This document shows positions 6,949-15,713 of a stretch of DNA of 57,183 nt, one piece after another. The position numbers and the translations under genes were made by a program. Below the pieces are notes generated by a model. That model did not search any database. It was not told where the DNA came from and saw nothing but the letters and a program-made list of their open reading frames with translations. Numbering within the stretch: the first letter of the stretch is position 1; every line of letters begins with the position of its first letter. This DNA comes from Bacilli bacterium (lineage in GTDB: Bacteria; Bacillota_I; Bacilli_A; RF39; UBA660), in NCBI GenBank assembly GCA_017887425.1, contig JAGHHZ010000004.1, positions 1-57,183 of the forward strand, written 5' to 3'.

Positions 6949-7836
6949 ATGATATTAAATGTAAGTGGTAGAACCGATATTGTGGCATTTTACTCTAAAT
7001 GGTTTATGAGGTGTTATAAAGAAGGATATTTTGATGTTAGAAATCCATTTAATCCTAAGTTAGTAAGTCGCATTAATATAAATGATGTTGATGCGATTCT
7101 TTTTTGTACAAAAAATCCACTTCCTATTTTAAACGATATAAATAAAATTGATAAACCAATCTTTTTCCATGTTACTCTAACTTCTTATCATAAAGATATT
7201 GAACCAAATGTACCTCCCAAAGGTCTTATTATTGAAGCTATAAAAAAATTATCTAATTTAATTGGCATTGACAATATATATGTTCGTTATGATCCAATTT
7301 TTATAAGTGATAAATATACTTTAGAGTATCATATTAAAGCTTTTGATAAGATGTGTAGTTTGTTAAATGGTTATGTAAAAACGATTATTGTATCATTTTT
7401 AGATGATTATAAAAATGTGCGAAAAAATAAAAGTGTTTTAAAATATCGTTCATTAACGGAAAGCGATTATCAACAAATCGGTCTTAATTTTAGTAGAAGT
7501 GCTAAAGAAAACAATATGACTGTTCAAACTTGTTTTGAGGATAAAAACCTAGTCGAGTATGGTTTTATTAAAAGTGATTGCTTGTCTCATGAATTAGCTT
7601 ATAAATTAACTGGTAAAAAATATAAAACTTGGAAAGCAAGAAAAGATAAAAAATGTAATTGTGTTGAATTAGTTGATATTGGTTGTTATAATTCTTGTAA
7701 ACATATGTGTAAATATTGTTATGCTAATTTTGATGAAGATAAAGTAAACGAAAACTATTCTAATCATAACATCAATTCTTCTTTATTAATTGGACGAGTT
7801 GAAGAAGATGATACTATAAAAAATAGGATAGGATAA
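6949..7836 (+). CDS. DUF1848 family protein with C-terminal cysteine cluster
   Basis: This 295-residue protein starts MILNVSGRTDIVAFYSKWFM and continues RNPFNPKLVSRI, DAILFCTKNPLP and VRYDPIFIS. These are signature segments of DUF1848, a TIM-barrel-like family considered distantly related to spore photoproduct lyase and radical SAM enzymes. Near the C terminus, CYNSCKHMCKYCYANFDE supplies closely spaced cysteines able to hold an iron-sulfur cluster or metal. It directly follows ogt, consistent with a DNA-repair-associated function, but the reaction is not established. No terminator is visible directly after it. Confidence 0.75.
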   Translation: MILNVSGRTDIVAFYSKWFMRCYKEGYFDVRNPFNPKLVSRININDVDAILFCTKNPLPILNDINKIDKPIFFHVTLTSYHKDIEPNVPPKGLIIEAIKKLSNLIGIDNIYVRYDPIFISDKYTLEYHIKAFDKMCSLLNGYVKTIIVSFLDDYKNVRKNKSVLKYRSLTESDYQQIGLNFSRSAKENNMTVQTCFEDKNLVEYGFIKSDCLSHELAYKLTGKKYKTWKARKDKKCNCVELVDIGCYNSCKHMCKYCYANFDEDKVNENYSNHNINSSLLIGRVEEDDTIKNRIG

Positions 7837-7859
7837 TTTACTTAAAATTAATATTTTTG

Positions 7860-7889
7860 TTGACAAACATATATTCGTTATGATATGAT
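7860..7889 (+). promoter_or_regulatory. Sigma-A promoter of the ORF6N gene
   Basis: TTGACA at 7860-7865 and TATGAT at 7884-7889 are separated by 18 bases. A second TATGAT overlaps at 7879. The start codon follows about 60 bases downstream. Confidence 0.65.
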
Positions 7890-7948
7890 TGGCTTGTAGG
7901 AGTTAATCATATTTTTTGTTAAATTTATAAAAGAAAGTAAGGTGAAAT

Positions 7949-8863
7949 ATGAATGAAGTAGTTGTAAAAAATGATATCAATATTGAAAATCTAATTTACG
8001 AAATAAGAGGAGTTCAAGTGATGCTAGATAGTGATTTGGCCAAACTTTATGAATGTGCTAACGGAACTAAGACGATTAATTTAGCTGTTAAGCGACATAT
8101 TAATAGATTTCCTGAAAGATTTATGTTTCAAATATCAAAAGACGAGTATTACAAAATTCTAAGGTTTCAATCTGAAACCTTAGAATTAGAGCAAGGAAAA
8201 TATTCAAAATATTTACCATATGCATTTACTGAGCAAGGAGTAGCAATGTTAGCTACTGTTCTTAGGACTAGAGTGGCTGAAGAAGTGAGTATTAAAATAA
8301 TGGATGCTTTTGTCGCAATGCGAAAATATATATCAACAAATTTAATCGAACAAAAATATATAAACAATTTAGTATTAGAAGATCATGAAAAAATTAAAGC
8401 TTTGGAATCCTCATTTGCTAAGTTTGAAGAAAAAAGAAAAGTAAATGAAATCTATTTTAATGGTCAAATTTATGATGCTTATTCTAAAATTCAAGAAATA
8501 TTTAATGAAGCTACTAAAGAAATTACAATTATCGATAATTATGCTGATTATACTTTACTTGATATCATTAAAAGATTAAAGATAAAAGTAATAATTATAA
8601 CAAAACCCAATAATTTATTAACAAAACAAGATATTATAAAGTATAGTAAACAATATAATAATCTAAAAGTTATATATGATAATACTTTTCACGACCGTTA
8701 TTTTATTTTAGATAATAAAATAGTTTACCACTGTGGAGCTAGTATAAATAGAATTGGTTATAAAACATTTTCCATTACTTTAATTAATGATGAAGAAATA
8801 CGCCAAACATTAATTAGCAAAGCTTATAAAATTGTAAAAGAAAGTGATGCAAAATATGAATGA
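7949..8863 (+). CDS. ORF6N-domain protein with PLD-like C-terminal domain
   Basis: This 304-residue protein has an N-terminal ORF6N (KilA-N-related) domain, roughly residues 10-115, recognised from IRGVQVMLDSDLAKLYE, NRFPERFMFQ and LPYAFTEQGVAMLATVLRT. A helical linker follows. The C-terminal domain (about 195-300) contains FHDRYFILD and YHCGASINRIG, resembling one HxK/HxR half-site of phospholipase D-like folds. ORF6N domains are common in phage and phage-derived DNA-binding proteins. The combination suggests a nucleic-acid-binding protein with possible phosphodiesterase or signalling activity, perhaps in phage conflict; this is inference. It is followed immediately by a broken second copy. 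Confidence 0.75.
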   Translation: MNEVVVKNDINIENLIYEIRGVQVMLDSDLAKLYECANGTKTINLAVKRHINRFPERFMFQISKDEYYKILRFQSETLELEQGKYSKYLPYAFTEQGVAMLATVLRTRVAEEVSIKIMDAFVAMRKYISTNLIEQKYINNLVLEDHEKIKALESSFAKFEEKRKVNEIYFNGQIYDAYSKIQEIFNEATKEITIIDNYADYTLLDIIKRLKIKVIIITKPNNLLTKQDIIKYSKQYNNLKVIYDNTFHDRYFILDNKIVYHCGASINRIGYKTFSITLINDEEIRQTLISKAYKIVKESDAKYE

Positions 8864-9745
8864 AGTAGTTGTAAAAAATGATATCAATATTGAAAATCTA
8901 ATTTATGAAATAAGAGGAGTTCAAGTGATGCTAGATAGTGATTTGGCCAAACTTTATGAATGTGCTAACGGAACTAAGACGATTAATTTAGCTGTTAAAC
9001 GACATATTAATAGATTTCCTGAAAGATTTATGTTTCAATTGACTGAGAAAGAAACAAGAAAACTTCCAAGGTTTCAACTTGAAACCTTGAACAAAAGAGG
9101 ACATAATATTAAATACTTACCATATGCATTTACTGAGCAAGGAGTAGCAATGTTACTACTGTTCTTAGGACTAGAGTGGCTGAAGAAGTGAGTATTAAAA
9201 TAATGGATGCTTTTGTCGCAGTGCGAAAATATATATCAACAAATTTAATCGAACAAAAATATATAAATATTTTAGTATTAGAAGATCATGAAAAAATTAA
9301 AGCTTTGGAATCCTCATTTGCTAAATTTGAAGAAAAAAGAAAAGTAAATGAAATCTATTTTAATGGCTAAATTTATGATGCTTATTCTAAAATTCAAGAA
9401 ATATTTAACGAAGCTACTAAAGAAATTATAATTATTGATAGTTATGCTGATTATACTTTACTTGATATCATTAAAAGATTAAAGATAAAAGTGATAATTA
9501 TAACAAAATCCAATAATTTATTAACTAAACAAGATATTATAAAATATAGTAAACAATATAATAATCTAAAAGTTATATATGATAATACATTTCATGACCG
9601 TTATTTTATTTTAGATAATAACATAGTTTACCATTGTGGAGCTAGCATAAATAGAATTGGATATAAAACATTTTCGATTACTTTAATTAATGATGAAGAA
9701 ATATGTCAAACGTTAATCAATAAAGCTTATATAATAGCGATATGA
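8856..9745 (+). pseudogene. Broken tandem copy of the ORF6N/PLD-like gene
   Basis: ATG 8856 overlaps the end of the intact copy by 8 bases and the sequence then repeats it almost base for base. The frame is destroyed by a one-base deletion near 9154 (TTACTACT against TTAGCTACT) and by a CAA-to-TAA change at 9368-9370. The end of the copy also differs (IIAI against IVKESDAKYE). One block, about 9039-9112, is strongly diverged from the corresponding 8132-8206 of the intact copy, although both flanks are nearly identical. It probably no longer makes a full protein, though the first 112 residues with the ORF6N domain could be translated. Confidence 0.85.
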
Positions 9746-9876
9746 TATGAGATGAATGATGTATTGATAAAACTACTATATCAATATAATGACAATATTT
9801 AGTAAAATAATAATTATCGATATCAATAATATTGTCTCTTTAAAATATAATTGGTAAAATGATTAAGAGGGATATA

Positions 9877-10425
9877 ATGACAGAATTAGAAAAAATGATT
9901 AATGGTGAGTATTACAAGGCAACTGATTTAAAATTAATTTATTTAAGAGACCGGGCAAATAGAATAACGCATAAATATAATAGTAAAGTTATTCATGAAT
10001 ATGATATGCAAAATAGATTGTTAAAAAAGTTACTAAATACTAATGGTAATTTTTGGATTAAACCACCTTTTTATTGTGACTATGGTTTTAATATTACAAT
10101 TGGTAAAAATGTTATTATGAATTATGGCTGTATTTTATTAGATGTTTGTCCAATAAAAATCGGAGATAATACTTTAATTGGACCTAATGTTGGAATATAT
10201 ACAGCTTCTCATCCAATTAATCCGCAAGATCGTTTAGAGGAAAAAGAGTATGGCAAACCGATTACAATTGGTAATAATGTTTGGATTGGTGGCGGATCTA
10301 TAATTTTAGGTGGAGTAACAATAGGAGATAATACTGTTGTTGGAGCAGGTAGTGTTGTTACTAAAGATTTACCTAGTAATGTTGTTGCTGTCGGTAATCC
10401 TTGCAAAATAATTAAAAAAATTTAA
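9877..10425 (+). CDS. maa: Maltose/galactoside O-acetyltransferase (left-handed beta-helix)
   Basis: ATG 9877 is chosen because AAGAGGGAT fits it; an upstream ATG at 9859 precedes that site. The 182-residue protein begins TELEKMINGEYYKATDLKL, the conserved MAA N-terminal domain. Hexapeptide repeats follow (IGKNVIMNYGCILLD, IGDNTLIGPNVGIYTASHPI, ITIGNNVWIGGGSIILGGVT, IGDNTVVGAGSVVTKDLPSN). The catalytic His is in TASHPI. It transfers acetyl from acetyl-CoA to a sugar hydroxyl, usually regarded as detoxification of non-metabolised sugars. It closes the accessory block. Confidence 0.85.
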   Translation: MTELEKMINGEYYKATDLKLIYLRDRANRITHKYNSKVIHEYDMQNRLLKKLLNTNGNFWIKPPFYCDYGFNITIGKNVIMNYGCILLDVCPIKIGDNTLIGPNVGIYTASHPINPQDRLEEKEYGKPITIGNNVWIGGGSIILGGVTIGDNTVVGAGSVVTKDLPSNVVAVGNPCKIIKKI

Positions 10426-10434
10426 AATATATGT

Positions 10435-10440
10435 TATAAT
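10435..10440 (+). promoter_or_regulatory. Extended -10 promoter of dedA
   Basis: TATAAT preceded by TG one base upstream (TGTTATAAT) lies 25 bases before the dedA start, with AAAGGAG between. No good -35 is evident, as expected for an extended -10 promoter. Confidence 0.55.
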
Positions 10441-10464
10441 AATTTTAATAAAAAGGAGCAAAAT

Positions 10465-11088
10465 ATGGAAGAATTTATATTATCGATGATGAATCAATTT
10501 GGTTATATCGGTGTTTTTTTACTGATAGCCATTGAAAATATATTCCCACCAATTCCTTCAGAAGTAATTTTACTTTTCGGTGGTTTCATGACAACTTATA
10601 GTGAGCTTAATATTATTTTAATGATTATTTTCGCAACATTAGGCTCATTATTAGGGGCAATAGTTTTATATTATATTGGTAAAATATTAAATAAAGAAAG
10701 ATTAAAAAAAATAGTTTCTGGTAAAATAGGGAAGGTATTACGGCTTAAAAATAGTGATATTGATAAAGCTGATGAATGGTTTGATACCAAAGGAAATAAA
10801 ACAGTTTTCTTTTGCCGTTTTATACCGATTGTTAGAAGTTTAATTTCTATTCCTGCTGGCATGAGTGAGATGCCATTAGGTAAATTTTTCTTATACACTA
10901 CGACCGGTTCATTAATTTGGAATACGGTATTAATTGTTATTGGATCAATAGTCGGGGAAAATTGGCAATCAATATTAAATATTTTTGATACTTATTCTAA
11001 TATTGTTCTAGTGTTATTAGTAATTATTTTTGTAGTCGGTGTTTATCTTTTCTACCACACTAAAAATAAAAAGAAAAGTAAAAGTTGA
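10465..11088 (+). CDS. DedA-family membrane protein
   Basis: This 207-residue polytopic protein contains NIFPPIPSEVILLFGGF, LGALVLYYIGK-like sequence, FFCRFIPIVRSLISIPAGM and GSLIWNTVLIVIGSIVGENW, the characteristic DedA/SNARE-associated motifs. The FCRFIPIVR arginine lies in the re-entrant region thought necessary for function. DedA proteins in Gram-positives are implicated in lipid-carrier or phospholipid recycling and in proton-motive-force homeostasis. AAAGGAG lies 9 bases before the ATG. Its stop codon lies within the -35 box of the argS T-box promoter. It ends in a strongly basic cytosolic tail. Confidence 0.9.
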   Translation: MEEFILSMMNQFGYIGVFLLIAIENIFPPIPSEVILLFGGFMTTYSELNIILMIIFATLGSLLGAIVLYYIGKILNKERLKKIVSGKIGKVLRLKNSDIDKADEWFDTKGNKTVFFCRFIPIVRSLISIPAGMSEMPLGKFFLYTTTGSLIWNTVLIVIGSIVGENWQSILNIFDTYSNIVLVLLVIIFVVGVYLFYHTKNKKKSKS

Positions 11089-11113
11089 CAAGAAAGCTAA
11101 AAACTGCTAAAAT
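11085..11113 (+). promoter_or_regulatory. Promoter of the argS T-box transcript
   Basis: TTGACA (11085-11090) overlaps the dedA stop codon; 17 bases later comes TAAAAT (11108-11113). Confidence 0.75.
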
Positions 11114-11120
11114 TAAACAC

Positions 11121-11320
11121 ATTGAAAACGAGGAAGAGAAATAGTAATAAAATTAATTATTTATAGTGAGTTATCGGTTGGTGGAAGATAATGATAATAT
11201 TTTATGAACGCGTCTTGGAGTTTTAAAGCAGATCTGCTATAAAGATTAAAGTGTATAGGTTTCTATAAAATAAGGTGGTACCGCGATAATTCGTCCTTAT
11301 GTTATAGGGACTTTTTATTT
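11121..11320 (+). promoter_or_regulatory. T-box riboswitch, arginine specifier, controlling argS
   Basis: A stem I with GAGGAAGAG (start) and the apical GGTTGGTGG-type loop is followed by GAA-CGC, where CGC (11209-11211) is the Arg specifier codon. The same GAA-NNN layout holds at the aspS leader with GAC. The T-box AAGGTGGTACCGCG (11272-11285) carries the TGGT that pairs with the uncharged tRNA end. A terminator stem GTCCTTAT/ATAGGGAC (11293-11311) followed by TTTTTATTT completes the switch. Uncharged tRNA-Arg should stabilise the antiterminator and turn on argS. Confidence 0.92.
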
Positions 11321-11336
11321 TAGAAAGGGTGATTTT

Positions 11337-12998
11337 ATGTATAAAGATTATATTATTAAGCTAGTTAAGGAAATAATAGGTGATAAAAACATCGTTGTTG
11401 AAATTCCTCCTAAAAAAGAAATGGGGGACTATAGTGTTCCTTGTTTTAGTTTTAAAGATGACGTTAATAAAAATCCTTTAGAAATAGCTAATAAAATTAA
11501 AGAAAATATTAGTGATGAAGATGGCATTTTTGCTAGTGTTAAAACAATGGGTCCTTATGTTAATTTTTACCTTAATTATGATAAAGTAAGTAACATTATT
11601 AAAGAGATATTAGATAAAAAAAGTAATTATGGTTCACTAAACCAAGGACATAACGATGCTTTATTAATTGAACACACCTCAATTAACCCTAATGCGGAAC
11701 CACATATGGGAAGATGTCGTAATAGTTTAATTGGTGATTTCTTAGCTAACTTATTTAAATTTGTCGGTTATGAAGTGGAAAGACATTATTTTATTAATGA
11801 TTTAGGTAAAAAAATCGCTTTGCTTGTTATCGGTGTTGAAAAGTATGGATTAAAAACAGATAGTTTTAGTGATATATTAGATGTTTATGTTAAGATAAGT
11901 AATGAAGCAAAAACTGATGAAGCGTTAGAACAAAAAGCTTTTGATTATCTAGAATTAGTTGAGTCTGGTAATCAAGAAATGATCAATAAATTTAAAAGTA
12001 TTACTGATAAGTGTGTCGAAGGACAAATGAAAATATTTAATGAATTAGAAATTAATTTTGATGTTTTTACTCATGAATCAGACTATGTTTATAATAATTA
12101 TTTAACGAACATTTTAAATAAAATTGATGAAAAAGGTAAACTAAAGCTTGATGAAAATGGTCGATATTATGTTGATTTATCTGATTATGATATTCCAACT
12201 AAAGAACCTGTTTTAGTTTTAACAAGATCAAATAAAACATCTTTATATCCAATTAAGGATATTGCTTATACGATGCATAAGATGGATTTAAATAGTACTA
12301 ATAATTATATTGTTTTAGGTGAAGATCAAGAAGTATATATGAAACAAATAGCAGCAACTTTAGATATTTTGGGATATAAAGCGCCTAAATTAATAAGTTA
12401 TTCTTATGTTTTATTAGATGGCGATAAAATGAGTACATCTAATGGTACTTTGGTTTTAGTAACTGATTTTATTAAAGCTTTAAGAGAAAAAATAAAAAAA
12501 GAATTTGAAAATAGAAATTTAGAGTGTAGCGAAGATACTTTAAAAATATTAACTAATGCTTGTATCAAATATACGATGCTTAATGTATCAAGAAATAAAA
12601 TAGTTAATTTTAATTTTGATAATGCCACTAGTTTTACTGGGGAATCAGCTATTTATATTTTATATAGTATTGTTAGAATTAATTCGATTTTAAGAAACAA
12701 TAAATATGAAAATACGGAAATCAAATTAACTGATGAATTAGAATATCAAATAGTTAAAGATTTAATTGAATTTCCTAGTTTAGTTAATGATTTATTAGTA
12801 ACTAGTGAACCAGTACTACTAACAAAATATATCTTTAATTTAACTCAAAAATTCTCATCATATTATGAGAAAGTTAATATTAGTAATATAACTGATGTAC
12901 AAATTAAAAATTCAAAATTGTTATTATTAGAAGCAATAAAGATAGTTTTAACTAATGGTTTAAGTATTTTAGGAATTAAAACGATTGAAAAAATGTAA
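11337..12998 (+). CDS. argS: Arginyl-tRNA synthetase
   Basis: This 553-residue class I synthetase charges tRNA-Arg. An N-terminal Add1-like domain (residues about 1-90) precedes the active site HTSINPNAEPHMGRCRNSLI, where the HIGH signature reads HMGR, a variant seen in some ArgRS. The second signature is DGDKMSTSNGT, corresponding to KMSKS. The C-terminal DALR anticodon-binding domain is present (AIYILYSIVRINSILRN). The gene lies 26 bases after its T-box terminator with AAAGGGTGAT as ribosome site. Length is normal for the shorter bacterial type. Confidence 0.95.
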   Translation: MYKDYIIKLVKEIIGDKNIVVEIPPKKEMGDYSVPCFSFKDDVNKNPLEIANKIKENISDEDGIFASVKTMGPYVNFYLNYDKVSNIIKEILDKKSNYGSLNQGHNDALLIEHTSINPNAEPHMGRCRNSLIGDFLANLFKFVGYEVERHYFINDLGKKIALLVIGVEKYGLKTDSFSDILDVYVKISNEAKTDEALEQKAFDYLELVESGNQEMINKFKSITDKCVEGQMKIFNELEINFDVFTHESDYVYNNYLTNILNKIDEKGKLKLDENGRYYVDLSDYDIPTKEPVLVLTRSNKTSLYPIKDIAYTMHKMDLNSTNNYIVLGEDQEVYMKQIAATLDILGYKAPKLISYSYVLLDGDKMSTSNGTLVLVTDFIKALREKIKKEFENRNLECSEDTLKILTNACIKYTMLNVSRNKIVNFNFDNATSFTGESAIYILYSIVRINSILRNNKYENTEIKLTDELEYQIVKDLIEFPSLVNDLLVTSEPVLLTKYIFNLTQKFSSYYEKVNISNITDVQIKNSKLLLLEAIKIVLTNGLSILGIKTIEKM

Positions 12999-13027
12999 TT
13001 TATATATAATAAAGGTTGGTGATAGTG

Positions 13028-14014
13028 ATGGTTTATGATGACTTTGATGAAATTGTCTTAAGCATGCTAGAAAAAAATTTTAGTCTAACTCGTCTTCAGA
13101 AATTACTTGAAGAAAATGGTTTTTTATCCTTTTTTGCTAATTTATCAAAACAAAATAAAAAGGATTTCCTTTATTTGATTAAACTAATTAAAAAAAATCC
13201 TAATGACAGCAGAAAAAATTTTATAAATGCTTTTTTGTCGTTGGAAAATGAACTATCAAAAAAAGTTGAAACAAACACTATAACATCAGATGAATTATTA
13301 TTTTTAATCTTTTTAACTGCCAATAAGATATTAACTAATGAAGAAGTAAATAAAGATTTAGTTAAACTTATATCAGAAAATTATATATTAAAAAAACCTT
13401 TCTTAATTGCCGAAGAATTACTAATTTTATTAATGTATAATATTGAATTAGCTTCAAAATTTACCAATCAAAATTGTGATATTAGATTTACATCTAGTAT
13501 ATCCGCTTTTGCTCAAATGAGTAGCGATATGAAGCAAGATTCGGTTTTACAAATAGATGGTAGTTTTTATAATAAGATGCTTGAATTAGAAAAAATAAGT
13601 GAAAGCGATTACTTTGAAATGTTTTGCTATCAAACTTTTGCTATATTACACGAATTTAGGCATGCTCAACAGTTTTCATATGTAGTCAACAACGATGATG
13701 ATTATTCTAGAATTCTACAAAAAGAAATCGCTATTACGCAATATTATTGTGATTTTTATTTAAAGTATCATGAATTTTTCCTTTTGGAAAAAGAAGCAAA
13801 CGAATTTGCTTTTGAAAATTTGGAAAAGTTTTGCCATGGTTTTTTAACACCTGATTATATTAAAAAATTCATTTTATTGGCTAAAGCAAAATTAGCGCCA
13901 AAACATAATTCTCTTAAATTACCGGGCTTTAAGGAAAAATTTGCTATTTTATCTGAAGAAATAGAAAAACAAGAAAATGTTTTTGAAAATAACGATAAGA
14001 AGACTAGTTTTTAG
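13028..14014 (+). CDS. Uncharacterised protein with an HEFRH putative metal motif
   Basis: The start is uncertain among 13016 (TTG), 13025 (GTG) and 13028 (ATG); ATG 13028 (MVYDDFDEIVLSMLEKNF) is preferred. The 328-residue product is hydrophilic and predicted mostly helical. Near residue 208, FAILHEFRHAQQFSYVV contains HExxH, the zinc-binding motif of zincin peptidases, in a helix. A third ligand could come from the later Glu-rich helices (HEFFLLEKEANEFAFEN). Function is not established; a cytosolic metallopeptidase-like protein is the best guess. It lies between argS and an ABC exporter on the same strand. Confidence 0.55.
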   Translation: MVYDDFDEIVLSMLEKNFSLTRLQKLLEENGFLSFFANLSKQNKKDFLYLIKLIKKNPNDSRKNFINAFLSLENELSKKVETNTITSDELLFLIFLTANKILTNEEVNKDLVKLISENYILKKPFLIAEELLILLMYNIELASKFTNQNCDIRFTSSISAFAQMSSDMKQDSVLQIDGSFYNKMLELEKISESDYFEMFCYQTFAILHEFRHAQQFSYVVNNDDDYSRILQKEIAITQYYCDFYLKYHEFFLLEKEANEFAFENLEKFCHGFLTPDYIKKFILLAKAKLAPKHNSLKLPGFKEKFAILSEEIEKQENVFENNDKKTSF

Positions 14015-14025
14015 CTAGTTTTTTT
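14003..14025 (+). terminator. Weak intrinsic terminator overlapping the end of the HEFRH gene
   Basis: ACTAG (14003-14007) and CTAGT (14015-14019) form a short stem around the stop codon and are followed by a run of seven T. A TATAAT at 14028-14033 directly behind it can serve the next gene. Confidence 0.5.
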
Positions 14026-14049
14026 GCTATAATTTAGAAGGTGGATATT

Positions 14050-14913
14050 ATGCTTAAGATAGATAAATTGACTAAATATTATGGTAAAATTAAAGGAATT
14101 GAAAATTTATCGTTAGAGTTAAATGAAGGCGAAATATTTGGCTTTATTGGTCCTAATGGAGCAGGTAAATCAACTACTATTAAATGTATTATGAATTTAA
14201 TTAATAAAAATAGTGGCGATATTTATATTGATGGTAAAATTAATAGTAAAGATGACCTTGAATTAAAAGAAATAATTGGGTATTTACCTAGTGAGATATC
14301 ATTATATGATGATATGACAGTAAAGCAAATTTTAGATTATAATGCCCAGTTTTATAAAAAGGATACAAGTTTTAAAAGAAAAGAATTAGTAACTAAATTT
14401 CAACTTGACGAGTCAAAAAAAATCGAACAATTATCTTTAGGTAATTTAAAAAAATTGGGGATTGTTTTGGCTTTGGTTCACGATCCTAAATTAATTATTT
14501 TAGATGAACCGACTAGTGGTTTAGATCCAATTATGCAGGATGTTTTTTATAACATATTAAAAGAAGAAAGAGAAAAAGGTAATACTATTTTTTATTCGAC
14601 TCATATCTTAAGTGAAATTAAAAAAATATGTGACCGTGTTGGAATTATAAAAGATGGAAATTTAATAAAAGTTGAAACATTAAAGGAAATGAAAAATAAT
14701 AATTTAGTTATTGTAACCATTAAAAGTAGAAAAATAGCTAATATAAAGACAGAATTAAAATTAAAAATCTTAGAAGAAAATGAAGAAGAAATTAAAATTT
14801 TATATAATGATGATATTAATAAATTAATTAAATTATTAGAATGTTATAATTTAGAAAAACTTCTAATTGAAGAGCTATCAATTGAGGATATGTTTATTCA
14901 TTATTATAAGTAG
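14050..14913 (+). CDS. ABC exporter ATPase (ABC-2 type)
   Basis: ATG 14050 is chosen because AAGGTGG lies just upstream; the GTG at 14041 is part of that site. The 287-residue ATPase has Walker A GPNGAGKST, a Q-loop near YLPSEISLYDDMT, signature LSLGNLKKLG (LSxGN in place of LSGGQ, usual in this subfamily), Walker B LIILDEP and the switch His in STHI. A roughly 80-residue C-terminal extension follows. It pairs with the permease starting 9 bases downstream. Such exporters move drugs, peptides or unknown envelope substrates; specificity cannot be read from the sequence. Confidence 0.9.
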   Translation: MLKIDKLTKYYGKIKGIENLSLELNEGEIFGFIGPNGAGKSTTIKCIMNLINKNSGDIYIDGKINSKDDLELKEIIGYLPSEISLYDDMTVKQILDYNAQFYKKDTSFKRKELVTKFQLDESKKIEQLSLGNLKKLGIVLALVHDPKLIILDEPTSGLDPIMQDVFYNILKEEREKGNTIFYSTHILSEIKKICDRVGIIKDGNLIKVETLKEMKNNNLVIVTIKSRKIANIKTELKLKILEENEEEIKILYNDDINKLIKLLECYNLEKLLIEELSIEDMFIHYYK

Positions 14914-14921
14914 GTGAATTT

Positions 14922-15713
14922 ATGTTAAAAAGAGAAATGCAAGTTAATTTAAAAAGTTTTATTGTATGGACTAGTATTTTAATTATCATTTTTGCTTTAG
15001 TGTTTGCTATATATCCTTCAATTATGGATAATGAAAATATTGCAATGATGGAAGAATTTATGAATTTGTTTCCTGAAGAGATAATTAAGATGTTTAATAT
15101 GGATATTTCTAGTTTATCAAGTGCTTATGGATGGTTCAAAACGGAAGGATTAATCTTTATTTTACTTATTATTGGTGTGTATGCGGCTACATTAGGAAGT
15201 AATATTTTGTTAAAAGAAGAGAGTGATAAAACAATTGAGTATTTAGCTTCTAAGCCAATTAGAAGAAATGAAATTATCACATCTAAAATACTATGTGGCT
15301 TATTTTATATAAGTTTAATGATAATATTATTGTTTTTATTTAACTTTATCGGTTTATCTTTAATCGAAGATTTTGACATTAAATCATTTATTTTACTTAG
15401 TTTGTCGCCATTTTTAATTGCTTTACCAATTTTCTTTATTTGTATGTTTATTAGTACATTTTTTAATAAAACTAAAAAAACATTTGGTATCGCAATTGGT
15501 TTAGTTTTTATAAGTTATTTCTTTATGATATTATCTAATTTAAATGAAAATACGGAAGTTTTTAAATATTTTTCGCTTTATACTTTAGCTGATTCAAGAG
15601 AAATTATATTAAATAATAGAATTCCTATAATAAATGTATTGATATTTTTTATTATCATAATAGTTTTTGTATTAGGAATTTATCATAAATACAATAGAAA
15701 GGAATTAGTATGA
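14922..15713 (+). CDS. ABC-2 family permease
   Basis: This 263-residue protein has six predicted helices: one near the N terminus (FIVWTSILIIIFALVFAIYP), an extracytoplasmic loop, then helices around residues 75-95, 125-150, 160-185, 190-205 and 235-255. The cytosolic segment LLKEESDKTIEYLASKPIRR between helices is a typical coupling-helix region of ABC-2 exporters (DKTIEYLASKPIRR matches the SGTLEyLLskPvsR pattern). It is co-directional with and adjacent to its ATPase. Its TGA overlaps the ATG of the next gene. Confidence 0.85.
   Translation: MLKREMQVNLKSFIVWTSILIIIFALVFAIYPSIMDNENIAMMEEFMNLFPEEIIKMFNMDISSLSSAYGWFKTEGLIFILLIIGVYAATLGSNILLKEESDKTIEYLASKPIRRNEIITSKILCGLFYISLMIILLFLFNFIGLSLIEDFDIKSFILLSLSPFLIALPIFFICMFISTFFNKTKKTFGIAIGLVFISYFFMILSNLNENTEVFKYFSLYTLADSREIILNNRIPIINVLIFFIIIIVFVLGIYHKYNRKELV

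Noticed and set aside
8161-8181. Inverted repeat AAGGTTTC/GAAACCTT in the ORF6N gene as a terminator
   Set aside because: It lies within coding sequence, has no T-run and is kept in both copies as part of the protein frame. It is discussed only as a possible recombination or coding feature.
11337-12998. ArgRS HIGH motif reading HMGR as a sign of an inactive enzyme
   Set aside because: The rest of the catalytic core, the KMSTS loop and the DALR domain are intact, a T-box controls it, and HxGR variants are known in ArgRS.
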